This document shows positions 49,341 to 59,686 of a stretch of 64,000 nt of DNA, one piece after another. The stretch is from Euptelea pleiosperma (lineage: Eukaryota > Streptophyta > Magnoliopsida > Ranunculales > Eupteleaceae), in contig CM068540.1 of the NCBI GenBank assembly GCA_035048495.1, positions 10,400,829-10,464,828 on the forward strand, written 5' to 3'. A program made the translations under genes and the position numbers. Each line of letters begins with the position of its first letter. The first letter of the stretch is position 1. A model generated the notes under the pieces. The model searched no databases. It was given only the letters and a program-made list of their open reading frames with translations, and had not been told where the DNA came from.

Positions 49341-50262
49341 CTGCCCCTTTGGCATTTCCTTTAGGGTTGGCAATGGGTTGGCTAGGAAAGATCCCCTTAG
49401 CTTTCTCAGCTTCTAAGTTACCTAGACGTTGCTCTAGACGAAGCATGGATTGCTGTTGCTGTTGCTCTAGGCGTTGCATAGATTGAGTAATGAGTTGAGC
49501 TAGAAGGTCCTCGATACCGGGTTTGGGGACCGACTGTTGGGGAGCAGCTAATGGGAGCTGAGGCACCAATTCGCGACTCGAGCTCATCGGGGCATTATAG
49601 TTATAGGCGGAAGAATTAGTTGGGACAATCTGTTGGTTCTGAAAGTTCTGGGGAACTCTTTGCTGATTCTGAAATGTGCTCTGTTGTCTAGAGTATTGAC
49701 CCTGTTGGAACTGCTGGTTTTGAGTAGATGGGTACTGACTCTGCTGGTGTTGTCCCTGATTGAATTGCCTATTGGGTTGATTGAACCCAGGGGGATACAT
49801 GCCCTGAGGTTGACGCGGAGGTTGAGCTTGAGGTTGAGTAGACTGAGGCCTCCAAGAGAAGTTAGGGTGATTTCTCGTGTCAGGATGATAAGATTGACTA
49901 TACGAGTTCTGAGAGGGTGGTTTGTATGTGCTGAGAGCACAAACTTCTTCCTGAAGAGGATTAGACCATCCTTCATTCAAAGGACAATGGTCAGTAGTAT
50001 GGGAGGGTTGCAGACAAAGGGTGCAGGATTCCATAGGGCTCTCGTGTCCCACATGCATGACTGGGGTGGATTGTTGAGTAGGCTTTTGTACTGACACAGC
50101 CAGTGCCGAGACTTACTTGCTCAACTCTTGAATGATAGATCGAAGCTTAGTATCAGCTGTAGCATCATGTCCCTTGGTTGTCCTTTGGACCGAAGTGGTT
50201 CGACTAAACTCTGAGTCAGTCGTCCAATGTTGAGAGTTTTCTTTTAACTCTCCCAAGAATTT
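49341..50262 (-). pseudogene. Athila copy A gag, C-terminal part only
   Basis: The minus-strand frame starts inside gag at KFLGELKENSQHW. A stop follows IQELSK (near 50115), and it then runs open from 50097 as MSVQKPTQQSTPVMHVG to the solo LTR. It includes an intact CCHC zinc knuckle (CTLCLQPSHTTDHC), a long glutamine/serine/tyrosine-rich stretch with repeated NQQFQQGQYS-like units, and a glutamine-rich coiled segment. The capsid domain present in copy B is missing: the leader is joined directly to KFLGEL through an A/T-rich junction near 50262. Gag normally forms the virus-like particle; this truncated copy cannot. Confidence 0.88.
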
Positions 50263-50559
50263 TTTTTGAATTTTGAATTTTTATTTTTTTGGTAATTTTC
50301 ACTTATTCTAGGGCTTCTAAAAAACCCTAGAACAAGATCTAACAGTTATTTGGAAAGTCGTAAAATTCCGAAAGTATTACAACTTTGCACTCGGCCTTCC
50401 GAGGCATTAAAAATAGTAATTTAAAATTGCTAAAAATCACTAAAAACCAAAAATAGAAAGTTTCCCGAAAAGGTCAGGCTGTCCAAATTGAGCAGCTTTT
50501 CGCTTCAGCAACTTTCTAATTCCGTCTTTACGTCCTTTTTCGCACTTCTGGTCACCCGA
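50263..50559 (-). other. shortened leader of copy A
   Basis: It matches, on the minus strand, the leader just downstream of the primer-binding site of copy C (61318-61610), including GGACAGCCTGACCTTTTCGG and TGCCTCGGAAGGCCGAGTGC. Compared with C and B, the rest of the leader and the capsid part of gag are deleted. Confidence 0.8.
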
Positions 50560-50574
50560 GCGGCAGCGGCGCCA
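50560..50574 (-). promoter_or_regulatory. primer-binding site of copy A (tRNA-Asp-like)
   Basis: TGGCGCCGCTGCCGC lies two bases inside the LTR end on the minus strand. It resembles TGGCGCCGTTGCC, the tRNA-Asp site reported for Athila-type elements, with one mismatch. Confidence 0.8.
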
Positions 50575-50576
50575 TT

Positions 50577-51123
50577 TGAAAGTAGGATTTTTCCGTGTCG
50601 TTGGTTACGGAAACCCTAATCTCAATAATATTTGTAATTTTTATCCGATTATCTTGCAAAATTTAGAACTTCTTGCACAGTGGGAAGTGTCAGATGTCGA
50701 TCCGCACTCGGGGTTAGCTCGATTAGCGCAATAATGAACATGAAATGATGGGGTTTTTTTTTTTTTTTTTCTAGAGATTGTGGAAAATATTTGATGGAGG
50801 GGTGAGAAGGGTGGATAGGTGAGTTAAAACATGCTTTATTTTGACGCTTCTAGAGAGAGAGTGGGCGATAAACACTAAAGAAGAAAAATCAACATAACCA
50901 ATTTATTCATTCATTAAAAGTGTTCACAAACATTAAACAAGAAAATAAATCTAACTAGAAAACCTGTAAAAGATAAAAACTAGAGAGAGAAACAAGAGAT
51001 TTAGAGAGAAGAGATTCTAAGAACTAGAGAGAGAAATTAAGAAAAGAGATGAAGAGAAAACTCACCAGTAGCACTTGAGAGTGAGGTGGCTAACAATGAG
51101 ATGTAGGGGTGATGGAGGTGCAG
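50577..51123 (-). mobile_element. 5' LTR remnant of copy A
   Basis: It begins (minus-strand 3' end) with the standard LTR end and includes the GTCGATCCGCACTCGGGGTTA block. It is interrupted at 51124 by the LTR of copy B. The rest of this LTR would lie on the far side of copy B, outside the window. Confidence 0.85.
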
Positions 51124-52084
51124 TGATATTCGCTCAAAAGTGCTTATTTTAAGCACTTATCCTGTTAGCGTTATCGCACTCTCCTACGTAAAACTGCTCT
51201 AATTATCCACTTTTCTACGTAAGAGTCTATCTCATTGCGTAAAACACACTTTTCTGGATGAAATGGTATATTTGCATGCATTAAACACATTTTCGGAAGT
51301 CTAAATATTAAGCCGTTCTGATAAAGTCTCATTACGCGCTTCTTCTGTCGCAGGAAACCCCGATGGGACGATTTTCGAGACTTGTGGGCCCAAATCGATC
51401 ATGAAAGCCCATTATCAAAGCTTAACAAGCCCACATGCTATAACTAGAAGATATGGGCCAAATATGGGCTGAATAAGAGGACCAAAAAGCCGGCCCAAAG
51501 AACGAAGAGAGTAGGAGAGCCAATGACCAAGAGACGGACCAAAGCGTTTAAAGCCACATGAGTCAGCAAAGAATGATGGTCGACTCTACTGGAGAAGCGT
51601 GAGGATGGTCACAGTGAAGACCAGGGTTCCAGACCCTCCGCCAGTGCTTTTTTCCATTTTTTTGATACTTTTTCTCTCATCTCTCCTTATTCTCTCTCTC
51701 TCTTCATCTCTCGATCCTCGAATCTACTGACCTAACCCCAGAACTCCTGCCTATCAGCTCTATCTCATCTCCCTTAGCTTTCTGACCGTTGGATCTTCCA
51801 TCGGACCGTTGGATCTTCAATCGGACCGTTGGATCTCTCTAGATCCGTCGATCTACCAATCTGGGTCCCAATCAAGTCACCATCCATCCGATCGCCTTCA
51901 GAATGCCTGTCACATCATCTTGTGAGACGATGGACATCATCAGTCCATGTGGGCCAGTAGCCGGGCCCATCATCATCGACCCGCTGTCCGACCAGTTAGT
52001 GGACCCCGCGAATTTCAAAAATAATTTTAATTAAATGGGGGGTCCACTAATTGGGGAGATTCCCCATAGAAAAGTAGGTTTTTA

Positions 52085-52121
<37 letters not shown>

Positions 52122-54228
52122 TTTTCAAAAAATACCCTATTTTCATAGGGAGCTTTATAAGATGAGGGAGAAGGGTTCGTTCGAACCCTAATCCCCCTCA
52201 AATCCCTCTCCCCTCTCATCCTCTCTTCCCCCCTTTCAATCCCCCCCACGTTCTCCCTCCACCGGGCCGTTTTTCTTCTTTTCTTCTTCTTCTTCTTCTT
52301 CTTCTTCTTCTCCCTTCTCTTCTCCGGCGAGCTGCTCCACCAAGCATCTACGCCCCTGCCCCTTTGCTGCAACGCCTCCACAGTCCATCCACGACTGCCT
52401 GGTGCAGCCCATCATCCATCCACGACCGCCTGGTTGCAGCACAAGGTTTCATACCGCCTTCCTCTTCTCACGTTTTTACCGGAGTTGCAGGCTGCAACTC
52501 CGGCAGGTCACGAACTCCACCACTAGCGCCTCCATCACCGTCTCTCTCCTTTCCCTTCTCTGTGGCTGTTCTCCACACAGCCACCACCATCACCTCTCTT
52601 CCCCACGTCATCCACCCACTCTCTCTATCGTCCCTGCTGCACCACCCCACTCACTCCCATCACCGATCACCATCGTGGTCATCTCCTTACCGGGGCGTGG
52701 AGAACCTACTACTCCTTCATTCTCAAGCTATCTGGACCTTCTCCCATTCAAAAAGAAAAATAATAAAAAGAAAAAAACAAGGGAGAAGAAGGAAGAAGGA
52801 GGAGGTCGTGAGGTTCTTCCTCTTCACTGGTCCGCCGCCCTCTCCATTGTCCAAGGAGCTGCGATCTGCAACTCAGCCACCGCCCTCAACCTTGGCACCT
52901 CCATCGGACTGGTGCGCCCGGTTCCAGAGCTGCCCCTTCTTCCTCAACGGTTTCTATAACAGTTGTCATCACAGCGACGTGATCCCCTCACTAACCACCT
53001 TCACGCTGCCCATCCCCTTGGCAGCAACGTGAATACTCCCAGGTTTGCAACTCTCCCTTTACCGTCCATCTCTTATCTCCAAAAGAGGACTGCCCCTCTT
53101 CACCATTAACTGCTGTGACACCTGCTTGTGGGTTTCACCAGCAACCCTGATCTATTTGGGCCATTCCCTTTCTCATCCATAGAGAAAGCCTGCAACACCC
53201 TTTGGTCGCCGGAACCTGCTGCTTCACCGTGAAGCTCCATACCTGCTGCAAGCACTTCACGTCTTCATCATCTTGGGTTGGCTGTCCAGTAACCCATCTT
53301 CATCTCTCACCTGCAAGCAGTCCACGCCTCCAACGCCTGCAAATCAAAAAAAAAAAAAAGAAAAAAAAAAAAAAAAAAAAACAAAAAAACAAAAAAAAAA
53401 AAGAGGAAAAGAAGAAGAAGAGTAGAAAGGGAAGATTGCTCCTACCTGCCCATCTCTCCATCACCGCCTGCTGCTCTATTCCCAGCCTTCTCTCACCTTG
53501 AGTGGAGGCGAGTCCAACAGCAAACATCCATGGTCCATGTGGGCCACCGAAATATCCTCCATTGCTGGTCAACTGGATCTGCAACTCCATAGTTGCATCC
53601 TCGTTGCAATATAGACCGTGGTACTCATCCACGGTGCACACCACATTGCTGTTGCACCCAATGCACCTTACTCAGACCGATGTTCTCCATCTAACGGCTC
53701 ATTGGTAAGTGCGCAAACGGTGAGTTTCTTACTTTCTCTCTCTACCTTATTTTCTTTTCTCTCTACTAGGTTTCGATTAGGCTTTCCCTTAATTCGTTTC
53801 TCTCTCTACATTTTCTCATTTCTCTCTCTAATTTTTATGGCTTTCTAGGTTATTTTTGAATTTAATTTGATTTTGTAAGACTCATTGAGGATGAATAAAA
53901 TTATTATTTTTGCATTTGTTAGTTTACTTTTGTGTTTTTGGTCGTTTGTGGTAATTTCTCTCTCTAAAAATCACTAAGAATGTTTTAAATCCATCACCAT
54001 TCTCACCTCTCCATATTTTCTACAATCTCCTTCAGTTTTCTTGATAAAAATCTGTCATTGCATGTTCATGAGTCGCGCTAACTAACCCCGAGTGCGGATC
54101 GACATCCGACACGAGCCACTGTACAAGCCTGTGATTTTTGCAGGATTTAAGTAAAAAAAAGAATCGGATAATTACAAAAATGTGTTGAGATCTAGGATTT
54201 CCGTAACCAACGACGCGGAAAAATCCTA
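51124..54228 (+). mobile_element. 5' LTR of copy B (3' tip deleted)
   Basis: It starts TGATATTCGCTCAAAAGTGC. The first 0.5 kb is about 93 percent identical by eye to the LTR of copy C. Three 20-bp GACCGTTGGATCTT repeats start at 51784, 51804 and 51824. TATA-like TTTATAAG lies at 52154-52161, followed by the hairpin AGGGTTCGTTCGAACCCT at 52172-52189. The usual end CCTACTTTCA is cut after CCTA. It includes A tracts at 52088-52117 and 53347-53402 and a TTC repeat near 52274-52310. It is longer than copy C's LTR, mainly in the region after the TATA box. Confidence 0.88.
52154..52189 (+). promoter_or_regulatory. TATA-like box and downstream hairpin of LTR B
   Basis: TTTATAAG is followed 10 bases later by the inverted repeat AGGGTTCG-TT-CGAACCCT. 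The same pair occurs in the solo LTR and, with small changes, in LTR C, so it is conserved between copies and likely marks the transcription start. Confidence 0.55.
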
Positions 54229-55315
54229 GACCGTGTGATCTAACTTTTCTGCAGGAACACGATCCAGTGTGGGTAGAGAGCAAAAGCTCAAAGAGGTGGA
54301 GTCGGGCCCAAGCCCATTAGGATACCCCTCTCTAACCCACGGAGGCGACCCCGTGGCGTGGCCCACGGGAGGTAAGTCTCTATCCTCGCTTTGAGTGCGA
54401 TACAGAGCATATTGGGTGCATCATTGCCGCTTGTCTATTTGTTTTTTAGCAACAACTTATTCGACTTGCGTGGCGTGGCCGTTAATCAATCAACTCTAAG
54501 AGAGCAAACCCAGCTCCAAAATTGAAACTGGTGGGATTTCATCACCCACCTCATCACTCCAGCTGATATTGATCCCCAGGATCCATCTATAATAAAAAGA
54601 ATCAAGAAGTAGCGCCAATTAGCCCGGTGTTCGAGGAAAAATCCACGCAAAGCGAACCCGCTTAACATCCAATCGAAATAAGACCACGAGCGCGGGTCCC
54701 TGTTGTCTAACACACCCATAAGTCCCTGCTACTCAAGTACACTGAGCTCGACGTGGCATCTTGGACTATTCGGCGATTAGTTGCGTGTGGACTAGGAACA
54801 CGCACCAACCCTAGCTTAACCCGAGGGAACACTCTTCTTAAACACTTGACCAATCTGGTTAGTCTGGGACGTACTTAAGACAGCCATTGTGCCGCACGTC
54901 TGTCTAGGCTTCGGATTGCCTTGTTGTTAACTAGAGTTAGTACTAAAGGATTCGCTTTGAAGAGTGTAGCCTGGTGAGAACCTTTGGGTGCAAAACAGTT
55001 AGTCCGGCGGTTAAAAGATAAACCAGTGGTCCGCCCACTATCATAATCTACTCTAGCCCCAAAACTAACTAAGATAATTCCTAAAATATATCCTGATTGC
55101 CTAGAATAGGATTATCTGTGCTTGGTGTGCATCATTTAGGATAGTGTTCCTCTCTGGCAACTTTTTGCCAAGTATAGAGCTTGCCTCATTCGCGTATGCC
55201 CGGTTGGACTCGCCCGAACAAGCGCTTGGTTCGATCTGAGAATCACGTCCCTACAGTGGATCCTCCACTGAATTCTTCCCCACTCACCTCCCCCAGTACT
55301 ACTACTTTTGTAGTC
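54229..55315 (+). other. leader of copy B with a conserved splice-donor-like site
   Basis: Non-coding and about 95 percent identical by eye to 62044-63090 of copy C. A perfect-looking donor, CGGGAG then GTAAGT (54372-54377), is kept in both copies. No env-like or other conserved frame is visible. The LTR end, the primer site and the first 0.74 kb of the leader are deleted between two CCTA motifs. Confidence 0.75.
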
Positions 55316-57997
55316 ATGGCAGTCGAACGACCTCTTATCGAGACGTTCGCTCCTATCTCTGCCAATCCACCCACTTGCATTGTTCTCCCACCTACTACGG
55401 CGGTACAGTTCGAGATCAGGCCGCAGACGATCCAAATGCTGCCAACCTTTCGTGGTCTCCCAAGAGAAGACCCATATTCCCATATTAGGGAATTCCAACA
55501 TGTCATCCTACTTTTCAAGAATCAGAACCTTGATGATGACAATGTCCGTCTGCGAGTTTTCCCATTCTCGCTCAAAGACCGAGCCTCAGATTGGCTCTAC
55601 TCCTTACCCGCTGATTCAATCAGCAGTTGGAAAGAGTTGGTGGGCAAATTCATGTCTAAATTCTACCCCATGACTCGGACCAACCAAATGAAGCAACTCA
55701 TCCAGGACTTTCGACAAAAGTCCGATGAGAAATTTTTTGAAGCATGGGATAGATTCCAAGACTACCTGACTAAGTGTCCCCACCATAGGATCAACAAGGG
55801 CAATCTTGTCCATGTCTTCTACAAGGGACTTACTGATGAGTCCCGGACCATGGTAGAGTCAATGTGCCAAGGAAAATTCCTGCACCAAACTCCGACCGAT
55901 GCATACAAATTCTTGGGAGAGTTAGGAGAAAACTCTCAACATTGGACGACTGACTCAGAGTTTAGTCGAACCACTTCGGTCCAAAGGACAACCAAGGGAC
56001 ATGATGCTACAGCTGATACTGAGCTTCGATCAGTCATTCAAGAGTTGAGCAAGTCAGTCTCGGCACTGGCTGTGTCTGTACAAAAGCCTACTCAACAATC
56101 TACCCCAGTCATGCATGTGGGACACGAGAGCCCTATGGAATCCTGTACCCTCTGTCTGCAACCCTCCTATACTACTGAGCATTGTCCTTTGAATGAAGGG
56201 TGGTCTAATCCTCTTCAGGAAGAAGTTTGTGCTTTCAGCACATACAAACCACCCACTCAGAACTCGTATAGTCAATCTTATCATCCGGACACGAGAAACC
56301 ACCCTAACTTTTCTTGGAGGCCTCAGTCTACTCAACCACAAGCTCAACCTCCACGTCAACCTCAGGGCATGTATCCTCCTGGGTTCAATCAACCCAATAG
56401 GCAATTCAATCAGGGTCAGTACCAGCAGAATCAGTACCCATCTACTCAGAACCAGCAATTCCAACAGGGTCAATACTCTGGACAATCGAGCACATTTCAG
56501 AATCAGCAAAGAGTCCCACAGACCTTTCAGAACCAACCGATTGTCCCAACTAATTCTCCAGCCTATAACTATAATGCCCCAATGAGCTCGAGTCGCGAAT
56601 TGGTGCCTCAGCTCCCATTAGCTGCCCCCCAACAGTCGGTCCCCAAATCTGGTATCGAAGACCTTCTAGCTCAACTCATTACTCAGCAACAACAATCTAT
56701 GCAACGCCTAGAACAACAGCAACAGCAATCCATGCTTCGTCTAGAGCAACGTCTAGGTAACTTGGAAGCTGAGAAAGCTAAGGGGATCTTTCCTAGCCAA
56801 CCCATTGCCAACCCTAAAGGAAATGCCAAAGGGGCAGTATATGAGATCGGATCCCAATCTCAAAGCCAGAATGAGAATTGTCAAGGGGAGGTGCAAGCTG
56901 TAACCACCCTACGATCTGGAAAAACTGTGGACATGGGAGTCCAACCACGACCGGTGCCATCTCCGGCACCCATCACTCGCACAGAGGAAACTAGTCCTAA
57001 TCCTACCTCTGCTTCTTCTACCTCTGCACCAACATCAGATATCCCTGTGCAGAAATCTAAGGCTAAAGACAAATCCATTTGTCGAGTAAAGCCTCCTTTC
57101 CCGGACAGACTTGTCCAAGATAACTGGGATCAGCAATTCTCTGAGATCTTAGAAGTCTTTAAAGACGTCCAGATCAATATCCCATTCCTTTCTGCTATCA
57201 AGCAAATCTCCTCCTATGCCAAATTCCTCAAGGACTTGTGCATAGTTAAGCGGCGTACGCATGTACCCAAAGCTGCCTTCTTGGCCGAAAAAGCTACCGC
57301 GTTCATTCAACGCAACAGTGTGATCAAACACAAGGATCCAGGTAGCCCAACTGTCCAATGTGAAATTGGCGACAACTTTAGCTGCACTGCCTTGCTAGAT
57401 TTAGGGGCTAGCGTTAACCTCATACCATTCTCGGTATATCAGCAGTTAGGACTGAAAGATATGAAGCTTACCAATGTCACCCTGAAATTGGCTGATCAGT
57501 CCATCAAGATTCCAAGAGGAATCATTGAAGATGTCCTAGTAAAAGTCGCTGACTTTTATTATCCTGTGGACTTTATCATTCTAGACACCGAGCCGTGTCA
57601 GGATAACCGCATTCCGGTCATCTTAGGCCGTCCATTCCTTACCACCGCGAATGCACACATCGGTTGCCGGGACGGAAACATGTCCATTGCTTTTGGTAAC
57701 CTAAAAGCTGAGGTCAACATCTTTCGTTTAATGCAACAAGATGCCGATCGCGAAGTGACCGATGAAATGTGTGCCGTTGAGAGTCTAATCCCGGACTCCA
57801 CCAAAGATATTCTTAAGCAGTGTCTAGCACACTTTGGGGCTGACTTTGCAACAGAGTCAGCTATTTCTGATCTCAATGATCTTTTGGAGACTGCTCCACT
57901 GCTAGAGATCCCCGCTCCACTCATCGAGTTCGAGCCTCTGATAACCATGGCCAGAGAACCCATCATTCCTTTACCTACTGAAGTCAAACCTCTTTAA
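55316..57997 (+). CDS. Athila copy B gag-protease (ends at a premature stop)
   Basis: I place the start at 55316 (MAVERPLIETFAP) because copy C starts its frame at the matching codon (MADERPLYET). The frame is already open from 55181. Domains in order: a retrotransposon capsid (FRGLPREDPYSHIREFQHV to MCQGKFLHQTPTDAYKFLG, about 55435-55920); a zinc knuckle that has lost its histidine (CTLCLQPSYTTEHC, about 56143-56184); a glutamine-rich linker and coiled segment (about 56280-56770); a basic-proline linker; and the aspartic protease with LLDLGASVNLIPFSV (about 57393-57437). In copy A the frame continues into RT; here CAA has become TAA at 57995. Gag would assemble the particle and the protease would process it, but the lost knuckle residue and the stop argue against activity. 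Confidence 0.88.
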   Translation: MAVERPLIETFAPISANPPTCIVLPPTTAVQFEIRPQTIQMLPTFRGLPREDPYSHIREFQHVILLFKNQNLDDDNVRLRVFPFSLKDRASDWLYSLPADSISSWKELVGKFMSKFYPMTRTNQMKQLIQDFRQKSDEKFFEAWDRFQDYLTKCPHHRINKGNLVHVFYKGLTDESRTMVESMCQGKFLHQTPTDAYKFLGELGENSQHWTTDSEFSRTTSVQRTTKGHDATADTELRSVIQELSKSVSALAVSVQKPTQQSTPVMHVGHESPMESCTLCLQPSYTTEHCPLNEGWSNPLQEEVCAFSTYKPPTQNSYSQSYHPDTRNHPNFSWRPQSTQPQAQPPRQPQGMYPPGFNQPNRQFNQGQYQQNQYPSTQNQQFQQGQYSGQSSTFQNQQRVPQTFQNQPIVPTNSPAYNYNAPMSSSRELVPQLPLAAPQQSVPKSGIEDLLAQLITQQQQSMQRLEQQQQQSMLRLEQRLGNLEAEKAKGIFPSQPIANPKGNAKGAVYEIGSQSQSQNENCQGEVQAVTTLRSGKTVDMGVQPRPVPSPAPITRTEETSPNPTSASSTSAPTSDIPVQKSKAKDKSICRVKPPFPDRLVQDNWDQQFSEILEVFKDVQINIPFLSAIKQISSYAKFLKDLCIVKRRTHVPKAAFLAEKATAFIQRNSVIKHKDPGSPTVQCEIGDNFSCTALLDLGASVNLIPFSVYQQLGLKDMKLTNVTLKLADQSIKIPRGIIEDVLVKVADFYYPVDFIILDTEPCQDNRIPVILGRPFLTTANAHIGCRDGNMSIAFGNLKAEVNIFRLMQQDADREVTDEMCAVESLIPDSTKDILKQCLAHFGADFATESAISDLNDLLETAPLLEIPAPLIEFEPLITMAREPIIPLPTEVKPL

Positions 57998-58684
57998 TCC
58001 GTGTCTTCTGTGACACCTATTTCTACTCCATCTGCTCCAAAATTGGAGCTTAAGCCTCTTCCAACAGATCTTTCCTATGCCTATCTTGGTCCTAAGGAAA
58101 CCTACCCTGTCATTATTGCTTCCGCTTTGTCTGAGAGTGAACGTAAGAAACTTCTCGAGCTGCTCAACGAGCACAAATCTGCGATAGGTTGGACTATAGA
58201 TGATATTCGAGGCATAGACCCCTCGGTGTGCCAACATCACATCTATCTCGAGGATGAATCCAAAACCTCTCGAGAACACCAGAGGAGGTTGAACCCCGTC
58301 TTGAAGGATGTAGTCCGGGATGAGGTCCTTAAACTGTTAGATGCGGGTATCATTTATCCCATCTCCGATAGCAAATGGGTGAGTCCTATTCATGTCGTCC
58401 CTAAAAAGGCAGGATTCACAGTTGTGGAAAATGAGAACAAGGAAATGGTAACCCAGCGCCTGAAGAAAGGGTGGAGAGTCTGCATCGATTACCGACGACT
58501 CAACACCAACACTAGGAAGGACCATTTTCCTTTACCCTTCATAGACCAGATGTTGGAGAGACTAGCAGGTCATTCCTATTATTGCTTCCTTGATGGTTAC
58601 TCAGGGTATAATCAAATACCAATCGCCCCGGAGGATCACGAGAAGACAACCTTCACTTGTCCCTTTGGCACTTTTGCCTACAAG
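57998..58684 (+). pseudogene. Athila copy B reverse-transcriptase start, cut by copy C
   Basis: Same frame as the gag-protease after the stop at 57995. It contains GWTIDDIRGIDPSVCQHHI, VCIDYRRLNTNTRKDHFPLP and the YSGYNQIPIAPEDHEKT block of reverse transcriptase, and ends at FGTFAYK where LTR C begins. The catalytic FMDD and everything after it would lie beyond copy C, outside the window. Confidence 0.9.
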
Positions 58685-59645
58685 TGATATTCGCTCAAAA
58701 GTGCTTATTTTAAGCAATTATCCTTTTAGCGTTATTGTATTCTCCTACGTAAAATACTCTATTTACCGACTTTTCTACGTAAGAGTCTCTTCTGTTGCGT
58801 AGAACACACTTTTCTGGACGAAATGGTATATTTGCATGCATTAAACACATTTTTGGAAGTCTAAATATTAAGCCGTTCTGATAAAGTCTCATTACGTGCC
58901 TCTTCTGTCGCAGGAAACCCCGATGGGACGATTCTCGAGACTTGTGGGCCCAAATCTATCATGAAAGCCCATTATCAAAGCTTAAAGAGCCCACATGATA
59001 TGACTAGAAGATATGGGCCAAATATGGGCTGAATAAGATGACCAAAAAGTCGGCCCAAAGAACGAAGAGAGCCGGAGAGCCAATGACCAAGAGACGGACC
59101 AAAGCGTTTAAAGCCACATGAGTCAGCAAAGAATGATAGTCGACTCTACTGGAGAAGCGTGAGGATGGTCACAGTGAAGAACAGGGTTCCAGACCCTCCG
59201 CCAGTGCTTTTTTCCATTTTTTTTGATACTTTTTCTCTCATCTCTCCTTATTCTCTCTCTCTCTTCATCTCTCGATCCTCGAATCTACTGACCTAACCCC
59301 AGAACTCCTGCCTATCAGCTCTATCTCATCTCCCTTAGCTTTCTGACCGTTGGATCTTCCATCGGACCGTTGGATCTTCAATCGGACCGTTGGATCTCTC
59401 TGGATCCGTCGATCTACCAATCTGAGTCCCAATCAAGTCACCATCCATCCGATCGCCATCAGACTGTCTGTCACATCATTCTGTGAGATGATGGACATCA
59501 TCAACCCATGAGGGCCAATAGCCGGGCCCATCTTCATCGACCCGCTGACTGACCAGTTAGTGGACCCCGCGAATTTCAAAAATAATTTTAATTAAATGGG
59601 GGGTCCACTAATTGGGGAGATTCCCCATAGAAAAGTAGGTTTTTA

Positions 59646-59686
<41 letters not shown>

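Larger units (their letters stand above)
42157..51123 (-). mobile_element. Athila-type Ty3/gypsy element, copy A (truncated, with internal insertion)
   Basis: In transcription order the parts are a 5' LTR remnant (51123-50577), a primer-binding site (50574-50560), a short leader joined to the 3' part of gag (50262-49341), a foreign solo LTR (49335-45786), and protease, reverse transcriptase, RNase H and integrase (45780-42157). The 3' end, including any env-like frame and the 3' LTR, is missing: integrase is cut off at the Copia fragment. Assignment to Athila rests on the reverse-transcriptase sequence type, the tRNA-Asp-like primer site and the LTRs of more than 2.5 kb. Confidence 0.85.
51124..58684 (+). 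mobile_element. Athila copy B, 5' portion (interrupted by copy C)
   Basis: It consists of a 5' LTR (51124-about 54228), a leader (about 54229-55315), gag-protease (55316-57997) and the first part of reverse transcriptase (to 58684), where copy C is inserted. It lies in the 5' LTR of copy A. The five bases before it are TGCAG (51119-51123); the matching duplication would lie beyond the window. The primer-binding site is deleted, so this copy cannot now start reverse transcription in the normal way. Confidence 0.9.

Noticed and set aside
49633..50094. 153-codon plus-strand frame and its counterpart at 56054-56536
   Set aside because: Antisense shadows of the glutamine-rich gag linker. They are found in both copies only because gag is conserved.
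52364..53032. 222-codon frame in LTR B and similar frames in LTR C (60035-60628)
   Set aside because: Serine/proline-rich translation of CT-rich LTR sequence, with no conservation of the frame between the LTRs.
53300..53644. Phenylalanine-rich minus-strand frame
   Set aside because: Translation of an A-rich tract in the LTR.
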